A stretch of 64,000 nucleotides of DNA from Castellaniella sp049671645 (lineage in GTDB: Bacteria > Pseudomonadota > Gammaproteobacteria > Burkholderiales > Burkholderiaceae_B), in NCBI RefSeq assembly GCF_049671645.1, contig NZ_JBATVG010000002.1, positions 1 to 64,000 of the forward strand. The letters run 5' to 3'. A model generated the notes under the pieces. It saw nothing but the letters and a program-made list of their open reading frames with translations. It did no database searches and was not told where the DNA came from. Every line of letters starts with the position of its first letter. The stretch's first letter is position 1. This document shows, piece by piece, positions 17,933-26,502 of the stretch. The position numbers were made by a program, and so were the translations under genes.

Positions 17933-19309
17933 TTATTTCGTCTGAGCGCTCAGTTCGCCGACCTGGGCGCGGCCCCGGAAATAGTCCCGCGTCAGTTTCA
18001 GGATGACCGGGCTGAGCAGGATCAGCGAGGCCAGGTTGGGCAGCGCCATCAGGCCGTTCAGGGTATCGGCCAGCAGCCAGGCGAAGTCCAGCTGCGTGAT
18101 GGCGCCGAAGGGGATGGCGACGACCCAGATGATGCGATACGGCAGCGTGGATTTCGAGCCCAGCAGGAATTCCCAGCACTTTTCACCGTAGTAGCTCCAG
18201 CCCAGGATGGTGGTGAAGGCGAAGATCACCAGGGCGATGGTCAGGATGATGCCGCCGATGCCCGGCATGGACACTTCGAAGGCGGCGGCGGACAGGGCGG
18301 CCCCGCTTTCCCCGCTGGTCCATACGCCCGAGCAGACGATGGCCAGTCCGGTGATGCTGCAGATGATGATGGTGTCGATGAAAGTGCCCATCATGCCGAT
18401 CAGGCCCGATTCCACCGCATTGCTGGTGGTGCCGGCGGCCTGGGCGATCCCGGCCGACCCCAGGCCGGCTTCGTTGGAGAAGATGCCGCGCGCGACCCCG
18501 AACCGGATGGCGGCCATGACCGCGGCGCCGGCAAAACCGCCGGTGGCGGCAATGGGCGAGAAGGCGTGGGTGAAGATCAGGCTCAGGGCTTCCGGGATGC
18601 GGTCGGCGTTGACGAACAGCACGACCAGGCCCGCCAGCACGTAGGCTACGCACATGAACGGCACCAGGGATGCCGCGACCGCGCCGATGCGTTTGATGCC
18701 GCCCAGGATGACCAGGCCGATCAGGACCATGGTGACGACGCCGGTGATCCAGGTGGGCACCGAGAATGTGGATTCCAGCGCCAGGGCCATGCTGTTGACC
18801 TGGACCATGTTGCCGATGCCGAAGCCGGCGAAGCCGCCAAAGATCGCAAAGGCGAACCCCAGCCAGAGCCATTTCCGGCCCAGGCCGTTCTTGATGGCGT
18901 ACATGGGACCGCCTGCGTGTTCGCCGCGTTCGTCCTTTTCACGGAAGTGGACGGCCACGACGACTTCGCCATATTTGGTGGCCATCCCGACCAGGGCCGT
19001 GCACCACATCCAGAACAGCGCGCCGGGGCCGCCCACGGCGATGGCCGTTGCCACCCCGGCGATGTTGCCCGTCCCGACAGTGGCCGCCAGGCAGGTCATC
19101 AGGGCTTCGAAGGGGCTGATCTCGCCGGTGGCGGCATCGCCGCGATGGCGGCCGCGCCAGATCATGGCAAAACCCGTGCCGATGCGCCGCAGCGGCATGA
19201 ATTTCAGCAGGATCATCAGGAAAAATCCCGTGCCGAGAATCAGCACTAGCATGGGCGGGCCCCACACCAGTCCGTTGATGTCGTTGACGAACGTATTCAG
19301 TGCTTCCAA
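17933..19309 (-). CDS. Alanine/glycine:cation symporter (AGCS/AlsT family)
   Basis: Sodium- or proton-coupled amino-acid carrier of the inner membrane, 458 residues and about ten helices. The family motifs are WGPPMLVLILGTGFFLMILL near the N-terminus, CLAATVGTGNIAGVATAIAVGGPGALFWMW (residues about 75-105) and RGIFSNEAGLGSAGIAQAA. I set the start at a TTG at 19309, because GCAGGAGACAGCA sits directly upstream and the product MEALNTFVNDINGLVWGPP matches how the family begins. An in-frame ATG at 19345 lacks a comparable site. It lies convergent to ddpF. Uptake of D- or L-alanine would suit the D-Ala-D-Ala pathway, but this is inferred from position. Confidence 0.9.
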   Translation of the reverse strand: MEALNTFVNDINGLVWGPPMLVLILGTGFFLMILLKFMPLRRIGTGFAMIWRGRHRGDAATGEISPFEALMTCLAATVGTGNIAGVATAIAVGGPGALFWMWCTALVGMATKYGEVVVAVHFREKDERGEHAGGPMYAIKNGLGRKWLWLGFAFAIFGGFAGFGIGNMVQVNSMALALESTFSVPTWITGVVTMVLIGLVILGGIKRIGAVAASLVPFMCVAYVLAGLVVLFVNADRIPEALSLIFTHAFSPIAATGGFAGAAVMAAIRFGVARGIFSNEAGLGSAGIAQAAGTTSNAVESGLIGMMGTFIDTIIICSITGLAIVCSGVWTSGESGAALSAAAFEVSMPGIGGIILTIALVIFAFTTILGWSYYGEKCWEFLLGSKSTLPYRIIWVVAIPFGAITQLDFAWLLADTLNGLMALPNLASLILLSPVILKLTRDYFRGRAQVGELSAQTK

Positions 19310-19432
19310 TGCTGTCTCCTGCTTCCCGAATAAAATTGGCGCCATGCTATCACCGGGGTTTCAGTGGATATTGCTGAAAATCACCTGAATCCAGCGATAA
19401 GTTTCAAAAAGGCGCTGATCAGCGCATAAATG

Positions 19433-19446
19433 AGGGTTAACCCTAG
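19433..19446. promoter_or_regulatory. AGGGTTAACCCTAG palindromic site
   Basis: The perfect 12-bp palindrome AGGGTTAACCCT, extended by AG, lies in the divergent gap between the alanine symporter and the Fis-type regulator, 105 bases before the latter's start. The same core with A instead of T (AGGGTAAACCCTAGG) occurs repeatedly at 26382-26434. It is probably an operator of an unidentified regulator. Confidence 0.5.
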
Positions 19447-19550
19447 CGTAGTTTTGCGACTAGGCGGCGCGGGCGTGCGTGCCTATTCTGGTGTTCCGGC
19501 GGGGCGGCGGCTGTCAGACCGAGACCCCGCGACCACCAAAGAGGCCTGGT

Positions 19551-20339
19551 ATGCGAGAACGACTGGATTGCGCGCTGTTGACCTTGGAACAACCTTGCTG
19601 GGTCCAAGCCCTGAAGGGGATTCATCTGGCCGGGCGCCTGCACCTGCATACCCTGCAGCGGCACCATGAGGTGATCGATACGCTGTTTGACGACCCCGCG
19701 CTGACACATGGCCGGTACGACGCCGGCTTGCTGTATGCCGATGAATCGTCGCTGCCGCTGTGGCGCACGGCGCTGGCGGCGCGCGCCGGCCGCCTGCCTG
19801 CGATGCTGCTGGTCTACGCCGTCGGCTTGCGGGCCCAGGCCGTGCACGATCTGATCGCCCTGGGGGTGTCCGATTTCCTGCGGCCGCCCTTTTGCCCGGA
19901 AGAACTGCGCGCCCGGCTGGAAAGCGCATTGGGGCGGCTGGCGCCCGCCTGCGTGGCCGAACCCGAACCCGTCTACGGCAGCCGGGCGCTACCCGGAAAC
20001 ATGGCGCTGGCAGCCCAAGGACCCACCGAAGCCGACCTGTGTCATACCATCCTGGACCGCTCGGGGGCTGAACTGGAAGCGTACGCCGTGGCCTTGGCCA
20101 TGCAGCGGGCGACGTCGCGGGATTCCTTTCGCGATGCCAAGAGCCAGGTAGTGGCTCGTTTCGAGCGGGCCTACATTCGCGCGGCGCTCGGCCGCCATGG
20201 CGGCAACATCACGCTGGCGGCCCGTATGGCCCAGAAACACCGCCGCGCGTTCTGGGCCCTGATGCGCAAGCACGATATCGATCCCGCGCCGTACCGGACG
20301 GATCCGGACGCCGACCCTCCTCGGGCCCAGGCCGGGTAA
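19551..20339 (+). CDS. Atypical response-regulator-like protein with C-terminal Fis-type HTH
   Basis: A 262-residue protein with two parts. Residues about 10-128 have a receiver-like alternation of strands and helices (YDAGLLYADESS near 56, PAMLLVYAVG near 83, LGVSDFLRPPFCPEELRARL near 104). The usual lysine before the last helix is replaced by R111, and no clear acidic pocket or phospho-acceptor aspartate is seen. The C-terminal 70 residues (VVARFERAYIRAALGRHGGNITLAARMAQKHRRAFWALMRKHDI) form a Fis/NtrC-type helix-turn-helix. There is no AAA+ domain, so it is not a sigma-54 activator. The start is ATG 19551 after AAAGAGG. A perfect AGGGTTAACCCT site upstream may be its own target. Confidence 0.75.
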   Translation: MRERLDCALLTLEQPCWVQALKGIHLAGRLHLHTLQRHHEVIDTLFDDPALTHGRYDAGLLYADESSLPLWRTALAARAGRLPAMLLVYAVGLRAQAVHDLIALGVSDFLRPPFCPEELRARLESALGRLAPACVAEPEPVYGSRALPGNMALAAQGPTEADLCHTILDRSGAELEAYAVALAMQRATSRDSFRDAKSQVVARFERAYIRAALGRHGGNITLAARMAQKHRRAFWALMRKHDIDPAPYRTDPDADPPRAQAG

Positions 20340-20407
20340 AATCCAGAGTCGCCCTTCGATCAAGCTGCTATCGCGTGAATCGCGCGACCGTCCACAGGAA
20401 ACCTGAC

Positions 20408-21475
20408 GTGACTCAGTTGAAAAATGATGTGTTTCTGCGTGCGCTGCTGCGCCAGCCCGTGCCTTATACCCCGGTCTGGATGATGCGCCAGGCGGGACGT
20501 TATCTGCCCGAATACAACCAGACCCGCGCCCAGGCAGGCTCCTTCATGGGTCTGGCCCAGAACCCGGAATACGCCTGTGAGGTCACGCTGCAACCGCTGC
20601 GCCGCTTCGCGCTGGATGCGGCAATTCTCTTTTCCGACATCCTGACCGTGCCCGACGCCATGGGCCTGGGCCTGCAGTTCGTGGCCGGGGAAGGGCCGCG
20701 TTTCGAACGGCCTCTGCGGGACGAATCCGCGATTGCCGCCTTGCAGCCGCCCGACATGGATCGCCTGCGCTACGTCTTCGATGCCGTGTCCCTGATCCGT
20801 CGCGAACTGGATGGCGATGTGCCGCTGATCGGGTTTTCCGGCAGCCCCTGGACGCTGGCCTGTTACATGGTCGAAGGCCAGGGCAGCAGCGACTACCGGC
20901 AGATCAAGACCCTGCTTTATCAGCGCCCCGATTTGCTGCACCGCATCCTGGACATCAATGCCCAGGCCGTGCAGGCTTATCTGAATGCCCAGATCCGCGC
21001 CGGCGCCCAGGCTGTCATGGTGTTCGACAGCTGGGGCGGCGTGCTGGCGGATGGGCTGTTCCAGCAGTTTTCCCTGCACTACACGCGGCAGGTGCTCAAT
21101 GGCTTGCTGCGTGAATACGAAGGGCAGCGCATCCCTGTGATCGTCTTCACCAAGGGCGGCGGCCAGTGGGTCCAGGAAATTGCCGATGTCGGCTGCGATG
21201 CCGTGGGGCTGGACTGGACCGCGCGGCTGGCAACGGCGCGCCGCGTTGTCGAAGATCGCGTGGCCTTGCAGGGCAATCTCGACCCCATGACGCTGTTTGG
21301 CGGCGATGCCGCCATCCGCGCGGAGGTCCGCCGCGTGTTGGCGGATTTCGGCGCGGTGGGGGCGGGCGGGCATGTGTTCAACCTGGGCCATGGCATTTCG
21401 CAGTTCACCCCGCCAGAGGCCGTTCTGTCCCTGGTGGATGAAGTCCACACCGCCAGCCGCGCTTACCATGCCTGA
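20408..21475 (+). CDS. hemE: Uroporphyrinogen decarboxylase
   Basis: Cytoplasmic haem-pathway enzyme (355 residues) converting uroporphyrinogen III to coproporphyrinogen III. Signatures are PVWMMRQAGRYLPEY (about 20-34) with the substrate-binding arginine, FSDILTVPDAMGLGLQF carrying the catalytic aspartate, and GFSGSPWTLACYMVEG near 140. The start is the GTG at 20408 after ACAGGAAACCTGAC. This gives the usual protein start (VTQLKNDVFLRALLRQ), whereas the upstream in-frame ATG at 20375 has no match in the family. Confidence 0.95.
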   Translation: MTQLKNDVFLRALLRQPVPYTPVWMMRQAGRYLPEYNQTRAQAGSFMGLAQNPEYACEVTLQPLRRFALDAAILFSDILTVPDAMGLGLQFVAGEGPRFERPLRDESAIAALQPPDMDRLRYVFDAVSLIRRELDGDVPLIGFSGSPWTLACYMVEGQGSSDYRQIKTLLYQRPDLLHRILDINAQAVQAYLNAQIRAGAQAVMVFDSWGGVLADGLFQQFSLHYTRQVLNGLLREYEGQRIPVIVFTKGGGQWVQEIADVGCDAVGLDWTARLATARRVVEDRVALQGNLDPMTLFGGDAAIRAEVRRVLADFGAVGAGGHVFNLGHGISQFTPPEAVLSLVDEVHTASRAYHA

Positions 21476-21576
21476 TGGCGGGCCGTCCCGGGTCAAAGGA
21501 TCCGGGACGCTTGACTTTTGTGCTTATGCACAATTTTGCGAATGTCGGGGTTAACACCGACAATCCTGGAATGAAT

Positions 21577-21620
21577 CTTGATTTTCTTTCTAATCAATTG
21601 ATTTAAAACGAAAAATCAAG
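21577..21620. other. AT-rich dyad upstream of priA
   Basis: The hemE-priA gap (252 bases) is strikingly AT-rich for this genome. It contains CTTGATTTT (21577-21585) and AAAATCAAG (21612-21620) as inverted arms around a second palindrome, AATCAATTGATT (21592-21603). Function is unknown. It may be promoter architecture or a protein-binding site. Confidence 0.4.
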
Positions 21621-21698
21621 AAATACTGGTATTTTGACAAGTCTTGACTCGCACAGGGAACTGGTGTTGATCCATTTGTTCCCTCTTTCTCCACAAAG

Positions 21699-21707
21699 TT
21701 ATCCACA
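21699..21707 (+). promoter_or_regulatory. DnaA box upstream of priA
   Basis: A perfect consensus DnaA box, TTATCCACA, lies 21 bases before the priA start. A single box next to a replication-restart gene could couple its expression to DnaA, or could be a chance match. Confidence 0.45.
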
Positions 21708-21727
21708 GGCCGGGAAAATTCGTTCTC

Positions 21728-23830
21728 ATGCTTGAACCGCCCGACTCCTCGCGCCCGGATGACCCCGGCGGGCCTGCCGCTCCGGTCTATCTGGCGGTCG
21801 CGCTGGACGTCCCCTTGCCGGGGCTGTTCGATTATTCCCATGACGCACCGGTTGCGCCGGGGGTGCGGGTGCGGGTGGTGTTCGGCCGCCGGGCCATGGT
21901 GGGCATGGTCTGGGCCGTGCGGGAACATCCGGCGGTGTCCGCCGACCGCGTGCGTCCGATCGAGGCGGTATTGGATGATCTGCCGCCCATGCCGGCCGAT
22001 TGGTTGCGGCTGGCCGACTTCGCCGCGCAGTACTATCACCGCCCTTTGGGCGAGGTGCTGTTGCCGGTGCTGCCGCCGCCGTTGCGCAAGCCGGCCGCTT
22101 ATACCGGCGCCCGGGCAGCCGGCGGTCCCGTCAGCCGGGCCGATCGGCGGCCGGGCGCCGCCGCGCGGGCTGCGGCGGGCGATGGTTCCGGTTCGGATCC
22201 GGTGGCATTGACGACGGGTCAGCGCGCCGCCCTGGATCAACTGCGCGCCTTGCTGGCGGCCGGGCGCGGCGTGGCGCTCCTGCATGGCGTGACGGGCAGC
22301 GGCAAGACCGAGCTGTATCTGCGGCTGGCCCGCCAAGTGCTGGATCAGGGGCGGCAGGTTTTGATCCTGGTGCCGGAAATCAATCTGACTCCGCAACTGG
22401 AGCAGATCGTCAGGATGCGCTTGTGCGCGGCGCCGGGCGATCTGGCCGTGCTGCACAGCCGCCTGTCCGATGGCGAACGGCTGCGGGCCTGGTTGCGGGC
22501 TTCCCGGGGCCAGGCCGCCCTGTTGCTGGGCACCCGGCTGGCGCTGATGACACCCTTGCCGCGCCTGGGCCTGATCGTGGTGGATGAAGAGCACGATTCC
22601 TCCTACAAACAGCAAGACGGGCTGCGTTATTCGGCCCGCGACCTGGCCGTCTGGCGGGGACATGATCTGGGGGTTCCCGTAGTGCTGGGGTCGGCGACCC
22701 CGTCCCTGGAAAGCTGGCGCCGCGCCCAGCGCGGGGATTACCGGCTGGTATCCCTGCCGGAACGCGCCCAGGCCCAGCCGCTGCCGGATATCCGCCTGGT
22801 CGATACGCGTCGGGCGCAGCTGGAACAAGGTTTCACGCCGCAGTTGCTGCAGGCGCTGGCTGCCCGGCTGGAACAGGGCGAACAGAGCCTGGTGTTCCTG
22901 AATCGGCGCGGCTACGCCCCGGTGCTGCGCTGTCCCTCCTGCGGCTGGGTCAGCCAGTGCCGCCGGTGCACGGCGCATACGGTGCTGCATCGGGCCGGCG
23001 GGCGTCGGGCGGTACTGCAGTGCCATCACTGCGGCGACGCCCGGCCTGTGCCTCGCGCCTGCCCGGATTGCGGCGATCAGGATCTGCAGCCCATGGGGCG
23101 GGGCACGCAGCGGGTCGAGGAATTCCTGGCGGAACGCTTTCCCCAGGCGCGTATCGTGCGTATCGATGCCGACGCGACACGACGCAAGGGCAGCGCCGAG
23201 GCGCTGTTCGCCCAGGTGCATGCTGGTCAGGCCGATATCCTGGTCGGCACTCAGATGGTGTCCAAAGGCCACGATTTCGCGCGACTGGGGCTGGTCGGCG
23301 TGTTGAACGCCGACGCCATGCTGTTTGCCCAGGATTTCCGGGCGCCGGAACGCTTGTTCGCCCAACTGATGCAGGTGGCGGGCCGCGCGGGGCGGCGAAC
23401 GGGGGGAGCGCAAGTCCTGGTGCAGACCGATTATCCCGACCAGCAGGTCTATCAGGCCTTGTGCCGGCATGATTATGTGCGTTTTGCCGAATCCGCTCTG
23501 GCCGAACGCGAGGACCTGGGCTTGCCGCCGTTTTCCAGCCAGGCGCTGCTCACGGCCCAGGCGACCCATCTGGCGGATGCGCTGGACTTTCTGCGGGCCG
23601 TCCGGGCGCAGGCGGATACCTTGCCGGAATCGGCGGGGGTCTGCCTGTACGATGCGGTGCCCCTGCGGATCGTGCGGGTGGCGCGGGTCGAACGGGCCCA
23701 ATTGCTGATCGAATCCCCGCGCCGTGGCGCGTTGCACGGTTTGCTGCGAGTCCTGCTGCCGCAGGCCGAGGCCCTGGTTGCGGGGCGGCCGGTGCGCTGG
23801 GGGCTTGAAATCGATCCCCAGGAAATCTGA
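21728..23830 (+). CDS. priA: Primosomal protein N', replication restart helicase
   Basis: 3'-to-5' helicase of 700 residues that reloads the replisome at collapsed forks. The N-terminal DNA-binding domain begins YLAVALDVPLPGLFDY. Walker A is HGVTGSGKTELY near residue 180, and the DEAH-type motif reads DEEHDSSYKQ. The zinc module between the helicase lobes has its eight cysteines in CPSCGWVSQCRRC, CHHCG and CPDCG (about 400-450). Motif VI is seen in QLMQVAGRAGR. The linker at about 125-155 is alanine/glycine/arginine-rich. It directly precedes rep, and the two helicases probably form one unit with a shared role in restart. Confidence 0.95.
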   Translation: MLEPPDSSRPDDPGGPAAPVYLAVALDVPLPGLFDYSHDAPVAPGVRVRVVFGRRAMVGMVWAVREHPAVSADRVRPIEAVLDDLPPMPADWLRLADFAAQYYHRPLGEVLLPVLPPPLRKPAAYTGARAAGGPVSRADRRPGAAARAAAGDGSGSDPVALTTGQRAALDQLRALLAAGRGVALLHGVTGSGKTELYLRLARQVLDQGRQVLILVPEINLTPQLEQIVRMRLCAAPGDLAVLHSRLSDGERLRAWLRASRGQAALLLGTRLALMTPLPRLGLIVVDEEHDSSYKQQDGLRYSARDLAVWRGHDLGVPVVLGSATPSLESWRRAQRGDYRLVSLPERAQAQPLPDIRLVDTRRAQLEQGFTPQLLQALAARLEQGEQSLVFLNRRGYAPVLRCPSCGWVSQCRRCTAHTVLHRAGGRRAVLQCHHCGDARPVPRACPDCGDQDLQPMGRGTQRVEEFLAERFPQARIVRIDADATRRKGSAEALFAQVHAGQADILVGTQMVSKGHDFARLGLVGVLNADAMLFAQDFRAPERLFAQLMQVAGRAGRRTGGAQVLVQTDYPDQQVYQALCRHDYVRFAESALAEREDLGLPPFSSQALLTAQATHLADALDFLRAVRAQADTLPESAGVCLYDAVPLRIVRVARVERAQLLIESPRRGALHGLLRVLLPQAEALVAGRPVRWGLEIDPQEI

Positions 23831-23831
23831 G

Positions 23832-26021
23832 ATGGATCTCAATCCCAGCCAGCACGAAGCCGTGCGTTATTTGAATGGCCCCTGCCTGGTGCTGGCGGGC
23901 GCCGGCAGCGGAAAAACACGCGTGATCACGCGGAAAATGGCCTACCTGCTGCGGGAATGCGGCTACCAGGCCCGTCATGTGGTGGCGCTGACCTTCACCA
24001 ACAAGGCCGCGCGGGAAATGAACGAACGGGTCCGCACCCTGGTGGAAGCGCGGTTGTTGCGCGGTCTGACGGTCGGCACCTTCCATTCCCTGGGCTTGCG
24101 GTTCTTGCGCGAGGAATACACCGGCCTGGGGCTCAAGCGCGGCTTTTCCATCCTGGATGCCACCGATGCCCAGGGCATCATCCAGGAACTGCTGGCCACC
24201 ACGGACCGCGCCCGTCTGCGGGCCGTCCAGCAGACGATTTCCCTGTGGAAGAATGCCCAGCTGGACCCGGATGGCGCATCCCGGGTGGCTCAGGGGCCGG
24301 ACGAGGCGGAAGCCGTTCGCGTCTATCGCAGCTACGAGGCCACGCTGCGGGCCTACCAATCGGTCGATTTCGACGATCTGATTCTCTTGCCGGCGCGGTT
24401 GCTGCAGGATGACATGTCCGTGCGGCAGCGCTGGCAGGCGCGGGTGCAGTATCTGCTGGTGGATGAATACCAGGACACCAATGCCTGCCAGTATCAGCTG
24501 GTGAGGCTGCTGTGCGGCGACCGGGCCATGCTCACGGCGGTGGGCGACGACGATCAGGCCATCTATGCCTGGCGCGGCGCCACGGTCGAGAATCTGGCGC
24601 AACTGGAACGCGACTACCCGCAGCTGCGGGTCATCAAACTGGAACAGAACTATCGGTCGGTGCAGCGCATCCTGCAGGCAGCCAACCAGGTGATCAGCCA
24701 TAATCCCAAGACCTTCGACAAGACGCTGTGGTCCGATCTGGGGGTGGGCGATCCCATCGGCGTCACCCCGATGGACTCGGATCTGATCGAGGCGGAATCC
24801 ATCGCCATGCGCTTGTCGGCGTCCCGGTTCGAACGCCAGGCGCAATGGAAGGATTTCGCCATCCTGTATCGGGGCAACCATCAGGCCAGGGTCATGGAAC
24901 AGGCGCTGCGCACCCTGCGCATTCCCTATACCGTGTCCGGCGGCCAGAGTTTTTTCGATAAGGCGGAAATCCGCGATGTGCTGGCCTGGTTGCGGCTGAT
25001 CGCCAATGAAGATGAAGACCCTGCCTTCATCCGGGCGGCGACGACACCCCGGCGGGGGATCGGCCAGAATACCTTGCAAGCCCTGGGCGCCGAGGCGGCG
25101 CGGCAGGGGGTGTCCCTGTTCACCGTCGCGGTCGGCGTGACAGAGGCGATCCTGCCCGCGGCCCGCCAGCGGGATGCCGTACAGGGATTCGTCCATCTGA
25201 TCCAGCACTTTCAGGGCCGGGCCGCCCGGCGCGGCGGGGCGGTGCCGCCCTTGCCGGGGGCGTCGGCGCAGGGCGACCTGCTGGCATTCGATCCGGATCC
25301 GGCGCCTGGCGGGGCGGATGGCGACGGGGCCTCGCCCGGGCCCGATGCTTCACCGGCAGCGCCCGCCGGCCTGGCCGGCGCGGCGGTGGGCATCGATGGC
25401 TTGCGCGAAGACAACGCCGCCCGGGTGCTCGACGACCTGCTGGCCGCCATGGGTTATGAACGCCATCTCTACGACACGCTCGACGAGCGCCAGGCCCAGA
25501 CGCGCTGGACCAATGTGCTGGAATTGCTGGAATGGCTCAAGCGCAAGGCCGACGAAGACGACATGACGCTGTTGGAACTGGTGCAGCACGTGGCGCTGGT
25601 CACCATGCTGGAGCGATCGGATGACGAGGAGCCGGATGCGGTCAAGCTGTCTACCCTGCATGCGTCCAAGGGCCTGGAATTCCCGCATGTGTACCTGATC
25701 GGGGTAGAGGAAGGCCTGCTGCCGCATCGCGGCGGTGATGGCGAGGGCGACGTCAGCGAAGCGGCGATGGCGGCCCGGGTGCGCCGCATCCAGGAAGAGC
25801 GCCGTCTGATGTACGTCGGCATCACCCGGGCCCAGCGCACCTTGCAGATCAGTTGGTGCCGCAAGCGCCGGCGCGGGCGCGAAGACACCATGTGCGAGCC
25901 TTCGCGTTTCATTGCCGAGATGGGCCTGCAGGTGCAGGCGGATGGTTCTGCGCCGGGGGCATCCGACATGGACCCCGACCGGGCCTTGAGCAGCCTGAAG
26001 AATCTGCTCAGACGCCCATGA
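23832..26021 (+). CDS. rep: ATP-dependent DNA helicase Rep
   Basis: Superfamily 1A 3'-to-5' helicase, 729 residues (E. coli Rep is 673). Motifs are the Q-motif LNPSQHEAV, Walker A AGAGSGKTRVI (near 22), VALTFTNKAAREMNERV, the Walker B-like LLVDEYQDTN, GDDDQAIYAWRGA, QNYRS, LSTLHASKGLEF and YVGITRAQ. The extra length is largely a low-complexity alanine/glycine/proline/aspartate stretch at about residues 462-523, inserted in the 2B region. The start is the ATG two bases after the priA stop. Rep rather than UvrD is chosen from the N-terminus and from the absence of a UvrD-type C-terminal tail. Confidence 0.92.
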   Translation: MDLNPSQHEAVRYLNGPCLVLAGAGSGKTRVITRKMAYLLRECGYQARHVVALTFTNKAAREMNERVRTLVEARLLRGLTVGTFHSLGLRFLREEYTGLGLKRGFSILDATDAQGIIQELLATTDRARLRAVQQTISLWKNAQLDPDGASRVAQGPDEAEAVRVYRSYEATLRAYQSVDFDDLILLPARLLQDDMSVRQRWQARVQYLLVDEYQDTNACQYQLVRLLCGDRAMLTAVGDDDQAIYAWRGATVENLAQLERDYPQLRVIKLEQNYRSVQRILQAANQVISHNPKTFDKTLWSDLGVGDPIGVTPMDSDLIEAESIAMRLSASRFERQAQWKDFAILYRGNHQARVMEQALRTLRIPYTVSGGQSFFDKAEIRDVLAWLRLIANEDEDPAFIRAATTPRRGIGQNTLQALGAEAARQGVSLFTVAVGVTEAILPAARQRDAVQGFVHLIQHFQGRAARRGGAVPPLPGASAQGDLLAFDPDPAPGGADGDGASPGPDASPAAPAGLAGAAVGIDGLREDNAARVLDDLLAAMGYERHLYDTLDERQAQTRWTNVLELLEWLKRKADEDDMTLLELVQHVALVTMLERSDDEEPDAVKLSTLHASKGLEFPHVYLIGVEEGLLPHRGGDGEGDVSEAAMAARVRRIQEERRLMYVGITRAQRTLQISWCRKRRRGREDTMCEPSRFIAEMGLQVQADGSAPGASDMDPDRALSSLKNLLRRP

Positions 26022-26055
26022 AAAACAGCCACACCGTCAAAGACGATGTGGCTGT
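26020..26055 (-). terminator. Terminator of the 26108-26335 gene, shared with rep
   Basis: The stem ACAGCCACA (26025-26033) and TGTGGCTGT (26047-26055) is followed on the minus strand by TTTTTCATGG. It begins at the last bases of rep and suits termination of the convergent small gene. Confidence 0.65.
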
Positions 26056-26107
26056 CGGGTGTTCCGGTGTGCTGGGGCCGTCGCCCGCAGGCGGGGCCCG
26101 ACCCTGA

Positions 26108-26335
26108 TTACCAGGGCGTGCGGTTGTACAGCATGTTGCGGGCACGCGCCTCGGCCTGGGCATTGATGACGGCCACGATACCGCGACCCACTGCCTTGGC
26201 GCCTCGGCTCAGCGCGCGTCCCACGGTGCGCAGGCCCTTTTTCAGGGACAGAGGTTGCGTTTCGTTCAGAAACGTATGGGCGTAGGCGCGTTCCAGCGCA
26301 TCAGACATCAGGTTCGGGGTGTGAGCGTAGTTCAT
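26108..26335 (-). CDS. Small basic protein of unknown function
   Basis: A 75-residue protein that I do not recognise. It has a polar N-terminus (MNYAHTPNLMSDALERAYAH), a basic amphipathic middle (SLKKGLRTVGRALSRGAKAVGRG) and the C-terminus ARNMLYNRTPW. It has no signal peptide and no cysteine. The coding call rests on a strong AGGAG seven bases before the ATG, a downstream terminator, and an elaborate promoter region with three AGGGTAAACCCT-type sites. A membrane- or nucleic-acid-binding role would fit the basic helix, but this is speculation. Confidence 0.7.
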   Translation of the reverse strand: MNYAHTPNLMSDALERAYAHTFLNETQPLSLKKGLRTVGRALSRGAKAVGRGIVAVINAQAEARARNMLYNRTPW

Positions 26336-26381
26336 AACTGACTCCTGTTTCAGAAGATTCAGACTTTCGATACGCTCAGTA

Positions 26382-26434
26382 TAGGGTAAACCCTAGGATA
26401 AAGCTAGGGGTAAACCCTAATGCCATCCCTAGGG
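26382..26434 (-). promoter_or_regulatory. Cluster of three AGGGTAAACCCT-type sites
   Basis: Upstream of the small basic gene lie TAGGGTAAACCCTAGG (26382-26397), TAGGGGTAAACCCTAA (26405-26420) and CCCTAGGG (26427-26434). They are spaced 22-23 bases apart, about two helical turns. A -10-like TATACT on the minus strand abuts the first site, and no good -35 is visible, which suggests an activator-dependent promoter. The core is shared with 19433-19446. Confidence 0.6.
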
Positions 26435-26502
26435 TCAAAATTGTGCATGGATGTGTGGTGAAAACCACGAAGCCGGTTCGCGGATCGCTGGGAGCGAAAC
26501 GC

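Noticed and set aside
17570..19249. Long plus-strand open frame opposite the alanine symporter
   Set aside because: It has biased composition and lies antisense to a protein with clear AGCS motifs.
21590..23842. Long minus-strand open frame opposite priA
   Set aside because: Antisense shadow. PriA motifs are on the plus strand.
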